From the NCBI GenBank assembly GCA_035527515.1, contig DATLAJ010000101.1, positions 1 through 17,566 on the forward strand: a stretch of 17,566 nt of DNA. Direction: 5' to 3'. Positions 7,715 through 15,475 of the stretch are shown here, piece by piece. Position numbers and translations under genes: made by a program. This DNA comes from a bacterium. Lineage in GTDB: Bacteria; B130-G9. The notes below the pieces were generated by a model. That model was not told the origin of the DNA, did not search any database, and saw only the letters and a list, made by a program, of their open reading frames with translations. The first letter of the stretch is position 1; every line of letters begins with the position of its first letter.

Positions 7715-7938
7715 GCCAGCGCAGCGGCCCAATGACGTCCAGGGAGGTCGAGTTACTACTCAAGCGCCGTGGATATCAGCTGGTCTCGCAGAGAGGCAGT
7801 CACCGGAAGTGGCGCCATCCCGCGTCCGGACTGCAAGTCATTGTCCCTGAGCATCGCGGACGAAAGCTGCCGATCGCGACGCTGCATAACATCCTCACAA
7901 ATGCGGAAATCCCAGAGACGGAGTGGAGACCGGAATGA
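7711..7938 (+). CDS. hicA: HicA-family mRNA interferase toxin
   Basis: This 75-residue protein has the HicA double-stranded-RNA-binding-like fold: helix TSREVELLLKRRGYQ, strand LVSQRGSHRKWRHP with the conserved catalytic histidine (His31), strand LQVIVPEH, and a last helix. HicA toxins cleave mRNA or tmRNA and stop growth until neutralised by HicB. Length and motifs look intact, so it is probably active. The ATG at 7711 overlaps the hicB stop. An internal ATG at 7732 would give the more typical MTSREV start and place the histidine at 24. Its own stop overlaps the start of the specificity half (ATGA, 7935-7938), which is very unusual for a toxin gene. Confidence 0.9.
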   Translation: MSQRSGPMTSREVELLLKRRGYQLVSQRGSHRKWRHPASGLQVIVPEHRGRKLPIATLHNILTNAEIPETEWRPE

Positions 7939-9353
7939 CTGCGAACGTATCCCACGCCGATCTATGGGGCGAGCGGCAGAAGAAATACGACTGGCTCAGT
8001 GGACACGCAGCGTCAGACACCGGTTGGACGCATCTTGAGCCCAAGACGCCTTCCTACTGGTTTGTCCCCAGGGATATAAGACTGGAGGCCGAATATGGGG
8101 CTGGTTGGAAGATAACCGACGCAATGCCGCTGAACTCCGTCGGCATCGTTACCGCTCGCGATTCGTTAGCGATTCAGTTCACGGAATCAGAGATGTGGAC
8201 AGTTGTTCAGACCTTTGCAGAAATGGAGCCAGAAAAGGCCAGGAGTCGCTTCGGGCTGGGCCCGGATGCCCAGGACTGGAAGGTAAAGATGGCTCAGCAG
8301 GATGCCAACGATGGAGGCCCCCATCAGAAGCTCGTCTTGCCAGTTCTTTACCGTCCGTTTGACACTCGCTACACATACTTCACCGGCCGCTCTCGTGGCT
8401 TTATATGCAGACCCCGACCCGAGGTCATGCTGCACATGGTCGCCGGGCCAAATGTGGGACTGATCGCGTGCCGGCAGCATTCAGAGCGGAGTGCTCGGTG
8501 GGGTCTGGTTGGAGTTGCGGACACCGCGATAGAGTCATGTGCGATATCGAATAAAACAAAAGAAATCGGCTACGTCCTCCCCATCTACCTTTATCCCAAA
8601 TCGGCTGTACCGGCTGATAAACCGAGGAATTATGGTGATTATTCGGCCGAGGGGCGGACGTCAAACTATGGTCCCCAATTCATCGCGGACATCTCAACAC
8701 GCCTGAGGATGAGTTTCCTCCCCGACGGGCGGGGCGATCTGGAGAAGACGTTCGGGCCGGAGGATGTCTTCGCATATATCTACGGCGTGTTTCACTCGCC
8801 GACATATCGCACGCGCTATGCGGAGTTTCTTAAGATCGACTTCCCGCGGGTGCCGCTCACGTCAAACGCTGACCTCTTTCGTGCGCTCTGCGAGAAGGGC
8901 CAGGAGCTGGTTGATCTGCACCTCTTGCGGGACGAGCGCCTCGCCAGCGCCTCATTCTGGGGAACGAGCTATCCCGTTGCGGGCAAACACGACGTAACCT
9001 GCGTCGATTACAGGCCGCCAGGCGACACAGGGTCCGGCGAGGACAGGCCGCTTGAAAGTGGCCGGATTTATATCAATAAGAAACAGCCCAAGAAGGGCAT
9101 CGAGGCGGAGTTCTTTGATGGCGTCTCGCCCGAGGTGTGGGAGTTTCGGATCGGCGGCTATCAGGTGCTCCATCACTGGCTGAAGGAGCGCAAGCGGCAC
9201 AAGCGAGCTCTGACGCTCGAGGACATCGAGCACTTCCAGAAGGTTGTCGCGGTTCTGCGTGAGACGCTCCGCGTCATGTCAGAGATTGATGCGAAGATTG
9301 ATGCGCACGGCGGATGGCCGGACGCGTTTAATGGAAAAGCCCCTGCGCGATAA
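7935..9353 (+). CDS. Type IIG/ISP-like restriction-modification enzyme, target-recognition (C-terminal specificity) half
   Basis: These 472 residues match the C-terminal specificity region (type ISP C-terminal domain type) of single-chain enzymes. It starts with SHADLWGERQKKYDWL, the segment that in intact relatives follows the methyltransferase within the same chain. Then come YRPFDTR (139-145), the NADLFRALCEKGQELVDLHLL helix, and a conserved C-terminus GGYQVLHHWLKERK (407-420) with LTLEDIEHF. The ATG at 7935 overlaps the hicA stop and has GGAG at 7925-7928; an in-frame GTG at 7923 is an alternative start. No nuclease or AdoMet motifs occur here, so activity requires association with the 5561-7492 product. 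The combined length (about 1115 aa) is that of a full enzyme, so little or nothing is missing. Confidence 0.85.
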   Translation: MTANVSHADLWGERQKKYDWLSGHAASDTGWTHLEPKTPSYWFVPRDIRLEAEYGAGWKITDAMPLNSVGIVTARDSLAIQFTESEMWTVVQTFAEMEPEKARSRFGLGPDAQDWKVKMAQQDANDGGPHQKLVLPVLYRPFDTRYTYFTGRSRGFICRPRPEVMLHMVAGPNVGLIACRQHSERSARWGLVGVADTAIESCAISNKTKEIGYVLPIYLYPKSAVPADKPRNYGDYSAEGRTSNYGPQFIADISTRLRMSFLPDGRGDLEKTFGPEDVFAYIYGVFHSPTYRTRYAEFLKIDFPRVPLTSNADLFRALCEKGQELVDLHLLRDERLASASFWGTSYPVAGKHDVTCVDYRPPGDTGSGEDRPLESGRIYINKKQPKKGIEAEFFDGVSPEVWEFRIGGYQVLHHWLKERKRHKRALTLEDIEHFQKVVAVLRETLRVMSEIDAKIDAHGGWPDAFNGKAPAR

Positions 9354-9612
9354 AGTCGGCCTCAGAAACTTGTAACCGCATGGTCACCTCGCATCACAGA
9401 TCAATTACTACTCTGCGAAGCGGCGCTTTCATCCTTCGTAGCACTACGGAGAACGGGTCGCTGCAAGGCAGGAGTTGATTATTGAGGGAATATTTGTCGC
9501 ATTGGGGTTGACCGATGCTGAACGCACCAATACAATCCCGTTCGTTCTTTTCCCCCTTGCCTATAGTTGGGGAGGTTTGTGATTAGTAGTTTGCGATAAA
9601 AGGAGAAAAGCG
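9354..9612 (+). other. Intergenic region between the R-M/hicBA and por operons
   Basis: No gene is supported. A hairpin with 7-base arms (9434-9440 with 9445-9451, one G-U pair) could end the upstream operon but lacks a T-run. A strong promoter lies at 9508-9536, and the leader to porG is about 70 bases, ending in AGGAG at 9601-9605, 7 bases before the ATG. Confidence 0.55.
9508..9536 (+). promoter_or_regulatory. Sigma70-type promoter of the por operon
   Basis: TTGACC (9508-9513) and TACAAT (9531-9536) are separated by exactly 17 bases, each matching consensus at 5 of 6 positions. It lies about 75 bases before porG and is the best-looking promoter in the window. No clear operator is visible next to it. 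Confidence 0.65.
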
Positions 9613-10188
9613 ATGGCTGAGATTTTGGAGTTCCGCTGGCACGGACGAGGCGGCCAGGGGACTGTAACCGCGGCCAAGTTGTTCGCTGAGGCGGCTCTTG
9701 CCGAGGAGAAGTTCATTCAGGCGTTCCCTGAGTATGGTCCTGAGCGAGCTGGTGCACCGCTTGCAGCCTACAATCGGGTCAGCGATGAGCCAATCTACGT
9801 CCACTGCGCGGTGAAGGCGCCTGGCTACGTGATGGTTGTCGATCCTTCACTGTTGACCGGTGGGGTTGACGTGACCAAAGGCGCTCATAAGGACGCGCTG
9901 TATCTGGTCAATACCGTAAAATCACCCAAAGAAGTTCGGGAGACGATGGGCATTGCGGGCGGCAAGATATTCACGGTGGATGCCACGGGCATCTCGCGCG
10001 ATGAGCTGGGCCGGCCCTTGCCGAACACGCCGATGCTGGGTGCGCTGTCAAAGGTGTCGGGGCAGGTCAGCGTTGAGACGGTGACAGGTGCGATCAAGCG
10101 CCGGTTGGGCAAGAAATTCTCTGAGAAGGTAGTTACTGCGAATCTTAAGATGGTCCAAAGGGGCTATGAGGAGGTCAAGGGAGAATGA
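9613..10188 (+). CDS. porG: Pyruvate:ferredoxin oxidoreductase, gamma subunit
   Basis: This 191-residue gamma subunit belongs to the four-subunit enzyme that converts pyruvate and CoA to acetyl-CoA and CO2 while reducing ferredoxin. It starts with the family hallmark FRWHGRGGQGTVTAAKLFAEAAL and continues with the EYGPERAGAPLAAYNR segment and the Asp-containing VMVVDPSLL strand. The length is normal. AGGAG lies 7 bases upstream. The stop overlaps porD (ATGA at 10185-10188). It is first in a G-D-A-B order, the arrangement known from Thermotoga and hyperthermophilic archaea. Closely related 2-oxoacid enzymes (isovalerate, oxoglutarate) share this fold; the beta subunit argues for pyruvate. Confidence 0.92.
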   Translation: MAEILEFRWHGRGGQGTVTAAKLFAEAALAEEKFIQAFPEYGPERAGAPLAAYNRVSDEPIYVHCAVKAPGYVMVVDPSLLTGGVDVTKGAHKDALYLVNTVKSPKEVRETMGIAGGKIFTVDATGISRDELGRPLPNTPMLGALSKVSGQVSVETVTGAIKRRLGKKFSEKVVTANLKMVQRGYEEVKGE

Positions 10189-10478
10189 GCGACGAGCTTC
10201 CAGGCTGGAGAGATATACCGATTGGCGGGATGATACTTGAGGCTGGCAACTCCGTTAAGTATGAGACGGGGACTTGGCGGTCCAGCAAGCCAGTGTGGGA
10301 CCCTAACAAGTGCATCCACTGCTTGCAGTGTTGGATATACTGTCCCGACATGTCGATCACGGTGAAGGACGAGAAGATGGTCGGCATCGACTATTTCCAC
10401 TGCAAGGGCTGTGGCATTTGCGCTTCCGTTTGCCCCGCGAAAGTCAAAGCGATAACGATGGAAATTGAGGAAACGTGA
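10185..10478 (+). CDS. porD: Pyruvate:ferredoxin oxidoreductase, delta subunit (2x[4Fe-4S] ferredoxin)
   Basis: This 97-residue delta subunit passes electrons from the beta-subunit cluster to soluble ferredoxin. Two complete cluster motifs are visible: CIHCLQCWIYCP (Cys43, 46, 49, 53) and CKGCGICASVCP (Cys73, 76, 79, 83). The N-terminal extension with WRSSKPVWDPNKC is typical of PorD rather than of free ferredoxins. The ATG overlaps the porG stop, so the two are translationally coupled. A 32-base gap with a strong GGGGAGG site leads into porA. Confidence 0.95.
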   Translation: MSDELPGWRDIPIGGMILEAGNSVKYETGTWRSSKPVWDPNKCIHCLQCWIYCPDMSITVKDEKMVGIDYFHCKGCGICASVCPAKVKAITMEIEET

Positions 10479-10510
10479 TAGATGCCAAGTCTATTGGGGA
10501 GGAAAAATAA

Positions 10511-11692
10511 ATGCCACGAGTAGTTGCATATACGGGCAACGAGGCAGTTGCCGAGGCCATGCGTCAGATTGAACCTGACGTCGTGGCCGCATACCCGATT
10601 ACGCCTCAGACGGAGGTAGTGCAGACGTTCTCGGGATTTGTGAACGATGGTGTAGTCAAGACCGAGATGATAACCGTCGAGAGCGAACACAGCGCGATGA
10701 GCGCTTGCGTTGGCGCAGCGGCGGCGGGCGGCAGGGTGATGACAGCAACCTCCGCCAACGGCTTGGCGCTGATGTGGGAGATACTCTACTGTGCATCTGG
10801 CAATCGTCTGCCGATGGTAATGACGGTTGTGAACAGAGCCATGAGCGCTCCGATCAATATCCACTGCGACCACTCTGATTCGATGGGAGCCAGAGATACG
10901 GGGTGGATACAGCTCTACTCGGAGAATGCTCAGGAGGCCTATGACAATATAGTGCAGGCTGTTACGGTCTCCGAGAATAGGGACATTCTGCTGCCGGTGA
11001 TGGTCTGCGTTGATGGGTTTATCATTAGCCACTCGATCGAGCGCGTGGAGCTGCTTGACGACAATCTGGTGAAGGACTTCATCGGCGAATACATGCCCGC
11101 GTATCCGCTTCTGGACCTGGAGCATCCGAAGACCTTCGGGCCACTTGACCTGAACGATTTCTACATTGAGCACAAGAGGCAGCAGCACGAGGCGATGAAG
11201 TTCGTGCCGGATGCTCTGCTTGGTGCGGCCAAGAGGTTCGAGGCGCTGACCGGCCGGAAGTATGGCCTCGTCGAGGGCTACAAGCTCGACGACGCCGAGG
11301 TCGCGATAGTCGTCCTGAACTCGGCGGCAGGCACGACGAGAGCAGTCGTCGATATGATGCGTGAGAAAGGCGTCAAGGCGGGCCTTTTGAAGATCAGAAT
11401 GTTTAGACCCTTCCCGTCGGAGCTCGTCGCACAACGCCTCGGGCACTGCAAAGCGGTCGCGATTCTGGACAGGTCCGATTCGTTCGGGGCCCAGGGCGGG
11501 CCAGTTGCTCACGAGGTTCGTTCGGCAATCTGCAACCTGCCAACGGTGCCGAAGGCGATCCAGTTCGTGTATGGCCTTGGTGGACGCGACTTGAATACCG
11601 AGGACGTAGCTAACGTCTTCGAGGAGCTTCAGAAGATTGCAAGGACGGGCAAGGTTGAGCAGGTGTTTGATTACATCACGGTCAGAAATTGA
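10511..11692 (+). CDS. porA: Pyruvate:ferredoxin oxidoreductase, alpha subunit
   Basis: This 393-residue alpha subunit contains the domain that completes the thiamine-diphosphate site with the beta subunit. Family marks are GNEAVAEAMRQIEPDVVAAYPITPQTE at the N-terminus, VESEHSAMSACVGAAAAGGR, and TATSANGLALMWE. A C-terminal transketolase-like domain follows, with GLLKIRMFRPFPSELV and ILDRSDSFGAQGGPVAHEV. The length is normal and no residues appear lost. GGGGAGG (10497-10503) lies 7 bases before the ATG. Third gene of porGDAB; a good Shine-Dalgarno site also precedes porB 20 bases downstream. Confidence 0.94.
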   Translation: MPRVVAYTGNEAVAEAMRQIEPDVVAAYPITPQTEVVQTFSGFVNDGVVKTEMITVESEHSAMSACVGAAAAGGRVMTATSANGLALMWEILYCASGNRLPMVMTVVNRAMSAPINIHCDHSDSMGARDTGWIQLYSENAQEAYDNIVQAVTVSENRDILLPVMVCVDGFIISHSIERVELLDDNLVKDFIGEYMPAYPLLDLEHPKTFGPLDLNDFYIEHKRQQHEAMKFVPDALLGAAKRFEALTGRKYGLVEGYKLDDAEVAIVVLNSAAGTTRAVVDMMREKGVKAGLLKIRMFRPFPSELVAQRLGHCKAVAILDRSDSFGAQGGPVAHEVRSAICNLPTVPKAIQFVYGLGGRDLNTEDVANVFEELQKIARTGKVEQVFDYITVRN

Positions 11693-11712
11693 TTGATCGA
11701 GGAGGAATATAA

Positions 11713-12639
11713 ATGGTTACGCTAAAAGAGTTAACTCACCGCAACCCTGGCCTTGCGCCCGGGCATCGTCTCTGTGCGGGCTGTGTGGCGAGCATCGTGG
11801 TGAAGCAAGTCATCCTTGCGTCCGACAAGCCGGTCATCGTCGCGAATGCGACTGGCTGCCTGGAGGTGGCCACGACAATCTATCCCTATACTGCTTGGAC
11901 AGTTCCCTGGATACACAACGCCTTCGAGAACGCCGCATCCACGATGAGCGGCGTTGAGACGATGTATCGCGCGCTAAAGAAGCAGGGCAAATACGACAAG
12001 GATGTGAACTTTGTGGCCTTTGCTGGCGATGGTGGGACCTATGACATTGGGCTACAGGCCATCTCTGGAGCGCTTGAGCGAAGACACAAGTTCGTCTTCG
12101 TCTGCTACGACAACGAGGCCTACATGAACACGGGCATCCAGCGCTCCGGCGCGACGCCGTTTAGGGCAGACACGACCACTTGCCCAGCCGGCAAGCTGAT
12201 ACCGGGCAAGCCCGAGCACAGGAAGGACCTGACCGCGATCATTGCGGCGCACCATATCCCCTACGTGGCACAGTGTTCGCCTCACGATTGGCGGGACGTT
12301 TTCTCGAAGGCACAGAAGGCTTATGCGGCGGATGGTCCGGCTTTCTTGAACGTTCTGTCAACGTGCCATCGCGGCTGGCGGCTTCCGATGAACAGATCGT
12401 TAGAGGTTCTTAAGATGGCCGTAGAGACGCGGTTCTGGCCCCTTTTTGAGGTGGTCGATGACAAGTGGAAGATCACCTACAAGCCGAAGGAGAAGGTGCC
12501 GATAGTTGAATGGTTGAAGATGCAGGGAAGATATGCCCACCTGATGAAGCCAGGCAACGAGCACATAATTGAGGAGTTCCAGGCATCGATCGACAAGCAA
12601 TGGGACGACCTCCTGCGCCGCGAGAGCTGCGGCGTCTGA
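11713..12639 (+). CDS. porB: Pyruvate:ferredoxin oxidoreductase, beta subunit (TPP-binding)
   Basis: This 308-residue beta subunit binds thiamine diphosphate and the [4Fe-4S] cluster next to it. The TPP motif runs from GDGG (105-108) to Asn134 in YDNEAYMNTG. Cluster ligands are likely Cys21 and Cys24 (GHRLCAGC), Cys49 (ATGCLE) and Cys218 (STCHRGW), the set known in PorB. The MNTGIQRSGATPF sequence is typical of pyruvate enzymes rather than oxoglutarate ones, so pyruvate is the favoured substrate. GGAGG lies 7 bases upstream. It is the last gene of the por operon. In an anaerobe the enzyme links pyruvate to acetyl-CoA and reduced ferredoxin; it can also run in reverse. Confidence 0.94.
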   Translation: MVTLKELTHRNPGLAPGHRLCAGCVASIVVKQVILASDKPVIVANATGCLEVATTIYPYTAWTVPWIHNAFENAASTMSGVETMYRALKKQGKYDKDVNFVAFAGDGGTYDIGLQAISGALERRHKFVFVCYDNEAYMNTGIQRSGATPFRADTTTCPAGKLIPGKPEHRKDLTAIIAAHHIPYVAQCSPHDWRDVFSKAQKAYAADGPAFLNVLSTCHRGWRLPMNRSLEVLKMAVETRFWPLFEVVDDKWKITYKPKEKVPIVEWLKMQGRYAHLMKPGNEHIIEEFQASIDKQWDDLLRRESCGV

Positions 12640-12870
12640 GTGCGAGCTGATGAGATAGCTTTCAAGGGGCGAACCTTCGGGCTCGCCCCCGCGTTGCACG
12701 TGTTACCAGTGCATGGCCAGGCATTGCCAGTTAGGCTGGGATTGGTCGGCATCAAACCGATCAACAGTCACGCCTGTTCATCTCGTCCACCCATCGGTTT
12801 AGCTAGACATCTAACGCCTAACGCGGGGATTCACGAGCAGAAGTTTCTTGTCGGCACTTTCTGGGGGTAC
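12640..12870. other. Convergent intergenic region with inverted repeats
   Basis: No gene is supported between porB (plus) and the membrane glycosyltransferase (minus). Besides the hairpin at 12666-12689, AAACCGAT (12754-12761) pairs with ATCGGTTT (12793-12800). Nested within is AACAG (12763-12767) pairing with CTGTT (12774-12778). This compound structure could act as a terminator or mark a mobile or structured element, but nothing decides between these. Confidence 0.4.
12666..12689 (+). terminator. Hairpin after porB (no T-run)
   Basis: GGGGCGA (12666-12672) pairs with TCGCCCC (12683-12689), and the inside can form a CC-TTCG-GG cap, the stable UUCG tetraloop. It starts 27 bases after the porB stop. 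The lack of a following T-run makes it a non-classical terminator or an mRNA 3' stabiliser. Confidence 0.4.
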
Positions 12871-14406
12871 TTAAAACATAAGCAATGAAGCGCCTGTTGT
12901 TGACCCCAATAGGCATATCGACGTAGCGCCCCAGCAAGACTCAACCAGCTCTTCTGAGGCCCTTGGTTCAGCGTAGTCCATACAGACCACAACCTTATTG
13001 TGCGCCCGTTCCAAGGCGCGTTGGAACTGTCCCACCGTTGTGACATTCCGCAGTATTTCTCGATCGCTGTAGTATTCGGTATAAATCTGCCCATCTCGCC
13101 AGGAAACAATGACCGCCTCGTCCGGGTCAGTATGCTGCGCTAGGTATTTGCCTAGATCGATCCAGTCATCTCGAGGCGGGTTGCGATGCAGTTCGAAGAA
13201 CTTGGGAAGGCCCGCGAAAAGAAACACGTAACCCAGGATCACAACAGCGATGCCTCTAACCCAGCGCTTCGGTGCGAGACAGCTTTCAATAACGTAACGT
13301 GCTGCAACAACGCCGCCGTAGGCAACCGCAGGAGCCATGTAATAGACCATATAGTCATGCAGGTACGCGGGTTGTCTGAATATCAGGATATAGGTAGCCC
13401 CATACATCAGAAGGGCGAGGATGAGCCTGTCGAAGTGTTCCCCTTTGTGTCTGCCCTTGATACGCTCTACAACGAGGATAATGAGCCAGGCAGCTGCGCC
13501 GAATGTCATAAGCGGCGTGAACAGCCTCTGAAGTGCGTCCAGCTCCGCGCTCAAAAACTCAAGCATCGAAAAATGGGTCCCGGGGCCTATCTGGGTGCCG
13601 ATCCTGAGTCCAATTATCCAGGTAAGTGATCCGCCAAAAGCCTCGCTCGAAAGACCTCCTACAAGATGAAGCACATAGCCGAAATAGATAGCGAAGACCA
13701 CTATCGTTGACACCGGCAGGAGTAGGATACTGCGCCTCGACTCACCGGGCCTCCTGCCCCAGACAAGGTAGTGAAACGCTATCGCGAACGACAGAATATA
13801 ATCCTGCCAGCAGGTTAGAAGCCCCAGGAAGTTTGAGACCTAAAGTAGGGCAAGGGCGACTTTTCTGCGACTTTTGAGGAAACGGCAGTAACTCCAGAAA
13901 GCAAAGAGAGCGAACAAAAGGCCGGGGCTCTCATAATTGATCATTCTGCCGAAGTAACCGATGCACGGCAATAGCGAGAAAACAAGAGCACAAAGAAGGG
14001 CGTCAAGTTGCCTGAGGTACATCTTCCCTATAAGAAACACCAGCAAAGCGCTGCCGATTGCGCAGAGCACAAAGAATAACCTCCCCACCCATTCTGTCTC
14101 ACCGAATAGACAGTAAAACGCAGCAAGAGGATACGCAATCAGGGGAGGATGATGGACATAGAGGTCGAATTTGCCATTGCGAACGTCGCCCGTGTTCGTT
14201 GCAGGCATGAACCTTGTGGCTATCAGACCATACTTGAGGAAGTTCCGGGCGGCAATCGATTGGATGACGCAGTTGAAATCCTGAAGCCCCCAGAACGGCT
14301 CGTCGATCTCGTAGGTGAGCATGAGGGTTGAGACGATGACGATAGCGGCGCAGGCAATCAGTGTCTGCTTTCGTGATCCTGCCTTCGCGGGTGTGATCGC
14401 GTTCAT
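12871..14406 (-). pseudogene. ArnT/PMT-like membrane glycosyltransferase interrupted by one in-frame TAG
   Basis: Two open frames (14406-13840 and 13713-12871) lie in the same reading frame and are joined by sensible sequence across a single TAG at 13842-13840, codon 189 of 511. The joined protein looks like a GT-C glycosyltransferase (PMT_2/GT83-like), which moves sugars from a lipid-linked donor in the membrane. It has an acidic EIDEPFWGLQDFN loop after the first membrane segment, HHPPLIAYPLAAFYCLFGETEWVGR, many hydrophobic segments, and a soluble C-terminal tail. The coding pattern continues without change after the TAG (VSNFLGLLTCWQD...). So this is a very recent nonsense mutation, a base-call error, or a read-through stop. 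A GTG at 13713 could restart the C-terminal part, but no ribosome site supports it. The acceptor is unknown. Confidence 0.75.
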
Positions 14407-14477
14407 GGCGTTCGCCCGGCCCCCGAGTCAGCGGCCGATATACGATAACCGAGGTCCTCTATCCCATATAACTCGCC

Positions 14478-15428
14478 TCACTCCCAATCTTGACAGTCTT
14501 TGCACAACGGGGCTTCCGAGAACCTTCCTTGAAGATGAAGGTTTCTTAGCGCCGCAAGCTTGCCTCCCATCCATATATCGCGCAGACTGGTCTCGTTCAC
14601 ATTACCGATGCAAAGCGAGAAGTTGTAGTCATAACAACACGGGGTCACGTTGCCGTCCACCCCTACCATGAACGTCTTGAACAACTGCCTACAGGCAAGT
14701 CGCCGTTCTTTCCTTGCTGGTTCAGCAGGCACATCTCCAAGCACTTCGCCATCTACTGCGCCCACCCAGCTGCGGAATTCGTTAACTGCCACACAATCGT
14801 TGTCGGACAATAGGTCTCCCCACTTGTTCCTAAGCGCCTCAACTGTCAAAGCACCGTTGCCTGAAACCACGCCGCGGATACAGACAGAAGGTTTGGTCTT
14901 GCCAAGCGAACGTTTGATCATCAACAAGTTCGTTACGTTGGCGTTCAGCTGCTCGAAGTTGCCTTTCCTGCGGATCGACTCGTACGCAGTTTTCTCTGTC
15001 GACTCGACGCTTATGACAACAACATCGGCGAGCTCGCCCTCAACGATTTTCCTCGCCATCTCCTTTACGAGTAGCGTCCCGTTGCTGATAACCGCGATGG
15101 GATTGGGCAGAACGCTTCGAGCATAGCTCAGCAAATCGACAAACTCAGGATGCAGCAGGGACTCTCCAAAGCCCTGGGGGAGAAAGGGTGTTTTGGGAAA
15201 GGCTCTCAGCTCATCCACCACGCGCCGGGCAAGTTTCACATCCATAAACGCCTTGGGCCGGGTCATCTTCTCCCTAAAACACATAACGCACGAGAGATTA
15301 CAGTGGTTGGTTAGTTCCAGAGCGAACTCCGCAGGACTGCGCACCAGTCTCGAAACGCCCAAGAACCTGAGGGCCGGATCGATAGCCGTCCGAATCAGAA
15401 CTCGCCTGGCCAGGCTGTGTCGGTCCAT
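14478..15428 (-). CDS. Radical SAM/SPASM-domain protein
   Basis: This 316-residue protein has a radical SAM motif CNLSCVMC (Cys43, 47, 50; CX3CX2C) that binds the catalytic [4Fe-4S] cluster and AdoMet. It has a GFGESLLHPEF segment (GxGE-type AdoMet contact) and ISNGTLL. A C-terminal SPASM/twitch-like region follows, with GVDGNVTPCCYDY, CIGNVNETSLRDIW and CKDCQDW for auxiliary clusters. Such enzymes modify peptides, proteins or sugars; the substrate is not evident. The frame is open to 15638, but the first 70 residues overlap the upstream gene and look non-native. A TTGACA-N17-TATCGT promoter would put the transcript start just before 15428, so that ATG is chosen. It sits between two membrane glycosyltransferase-like genes, suggesting a role in cell-surface glycan or glycopeptide synthesis; this is inference. 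Confidence 0.85.
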   Translation of the reverse strand: MDRHSLARRVLIRTAIDPALRFLGVSRLVRSPAEFALELTNHCNLSCVMCFREKMTRPKAFMDVKLARRVVDELRAFPKTPFLPQGFGESLLHPEFVDLLSYARSVLPNPIAVISNGTLLVKEMARKIVEGELADVVVISVESTEKTAYESIRRKGNFEQLNANVTNLLMIKRSLGKTKPSVCIRGVVSGNGALTVEALRNKWGDLLSDNDCVAVNEFRSWVGAVDGEVLGDVPAEPARKERRLACRQLFKTFMVGVDGNVTPCCYDYNFSLCIGNVNETSLRDIWMGGKLAALRNLHLQGRFSEAPLCKDCQDWE

Positions 15429-15448
15429 GAACACCCGCCGTTTAACTG

Positions 15449-15475
15449 TCGTGAATCTCAAATATGGGTTCACGA
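15449..15475. promoter_or_regulatory. Dyad overlapping the radical SAM promoter (possible operator)
   Basis: TCGTGAA (15449-15455) and TTCACGA (15469-15475) are perfect 7-base inverted arms with a 13-base centre. The right arm overlaps the predicted -10 and the dyad covers the predicted start of transcription, a place where a repressor could act. Chance cannot be excluded. Confidence 0.35.

Larger units (their letters stand above)
7501..7938. repeat. Imperfect 14-base direct repeat bracketing hicBA
   Basis: GGAGACAGAAATGA (7501-7514) and GGAGACCGGAATGA (7925-7938) are identical at 12 of 14 positions and 424 bases apart. Each contains the Shine-Dalgarno site and start codon of the gene that follows (hicB, and the second half of the modification enzyme). 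It may be a footprint of insertion or recombination, or similarity forced by both being translation-initiation sites. Confidence 0.5.

Noticed and set aside
9613-12639. Oxoglutarate or branched-chain 2-oxoacid:ferredoxin oxidoreductase in place of pyruvate
   Set aside because: The four-subunit G-D-A-B layout and the YMNTGIQRSGATP segment of the beta subunit fit the pyruvate type better, though substrate assignment from sequence is not absolute.
12640-12888. 82-residue plus-strand frame right after porB
   Set aside because: Its composition is not protein-like, it has no ribosome site, and it covers hairpin sequences; treated as intergenic.
13186-13629. 147-residue plus-strand frame opposite the glycosyltransferase
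   Set aside because: It is antisense to a frame with clear membrane segments and has no ribosome site or recognisable domain.
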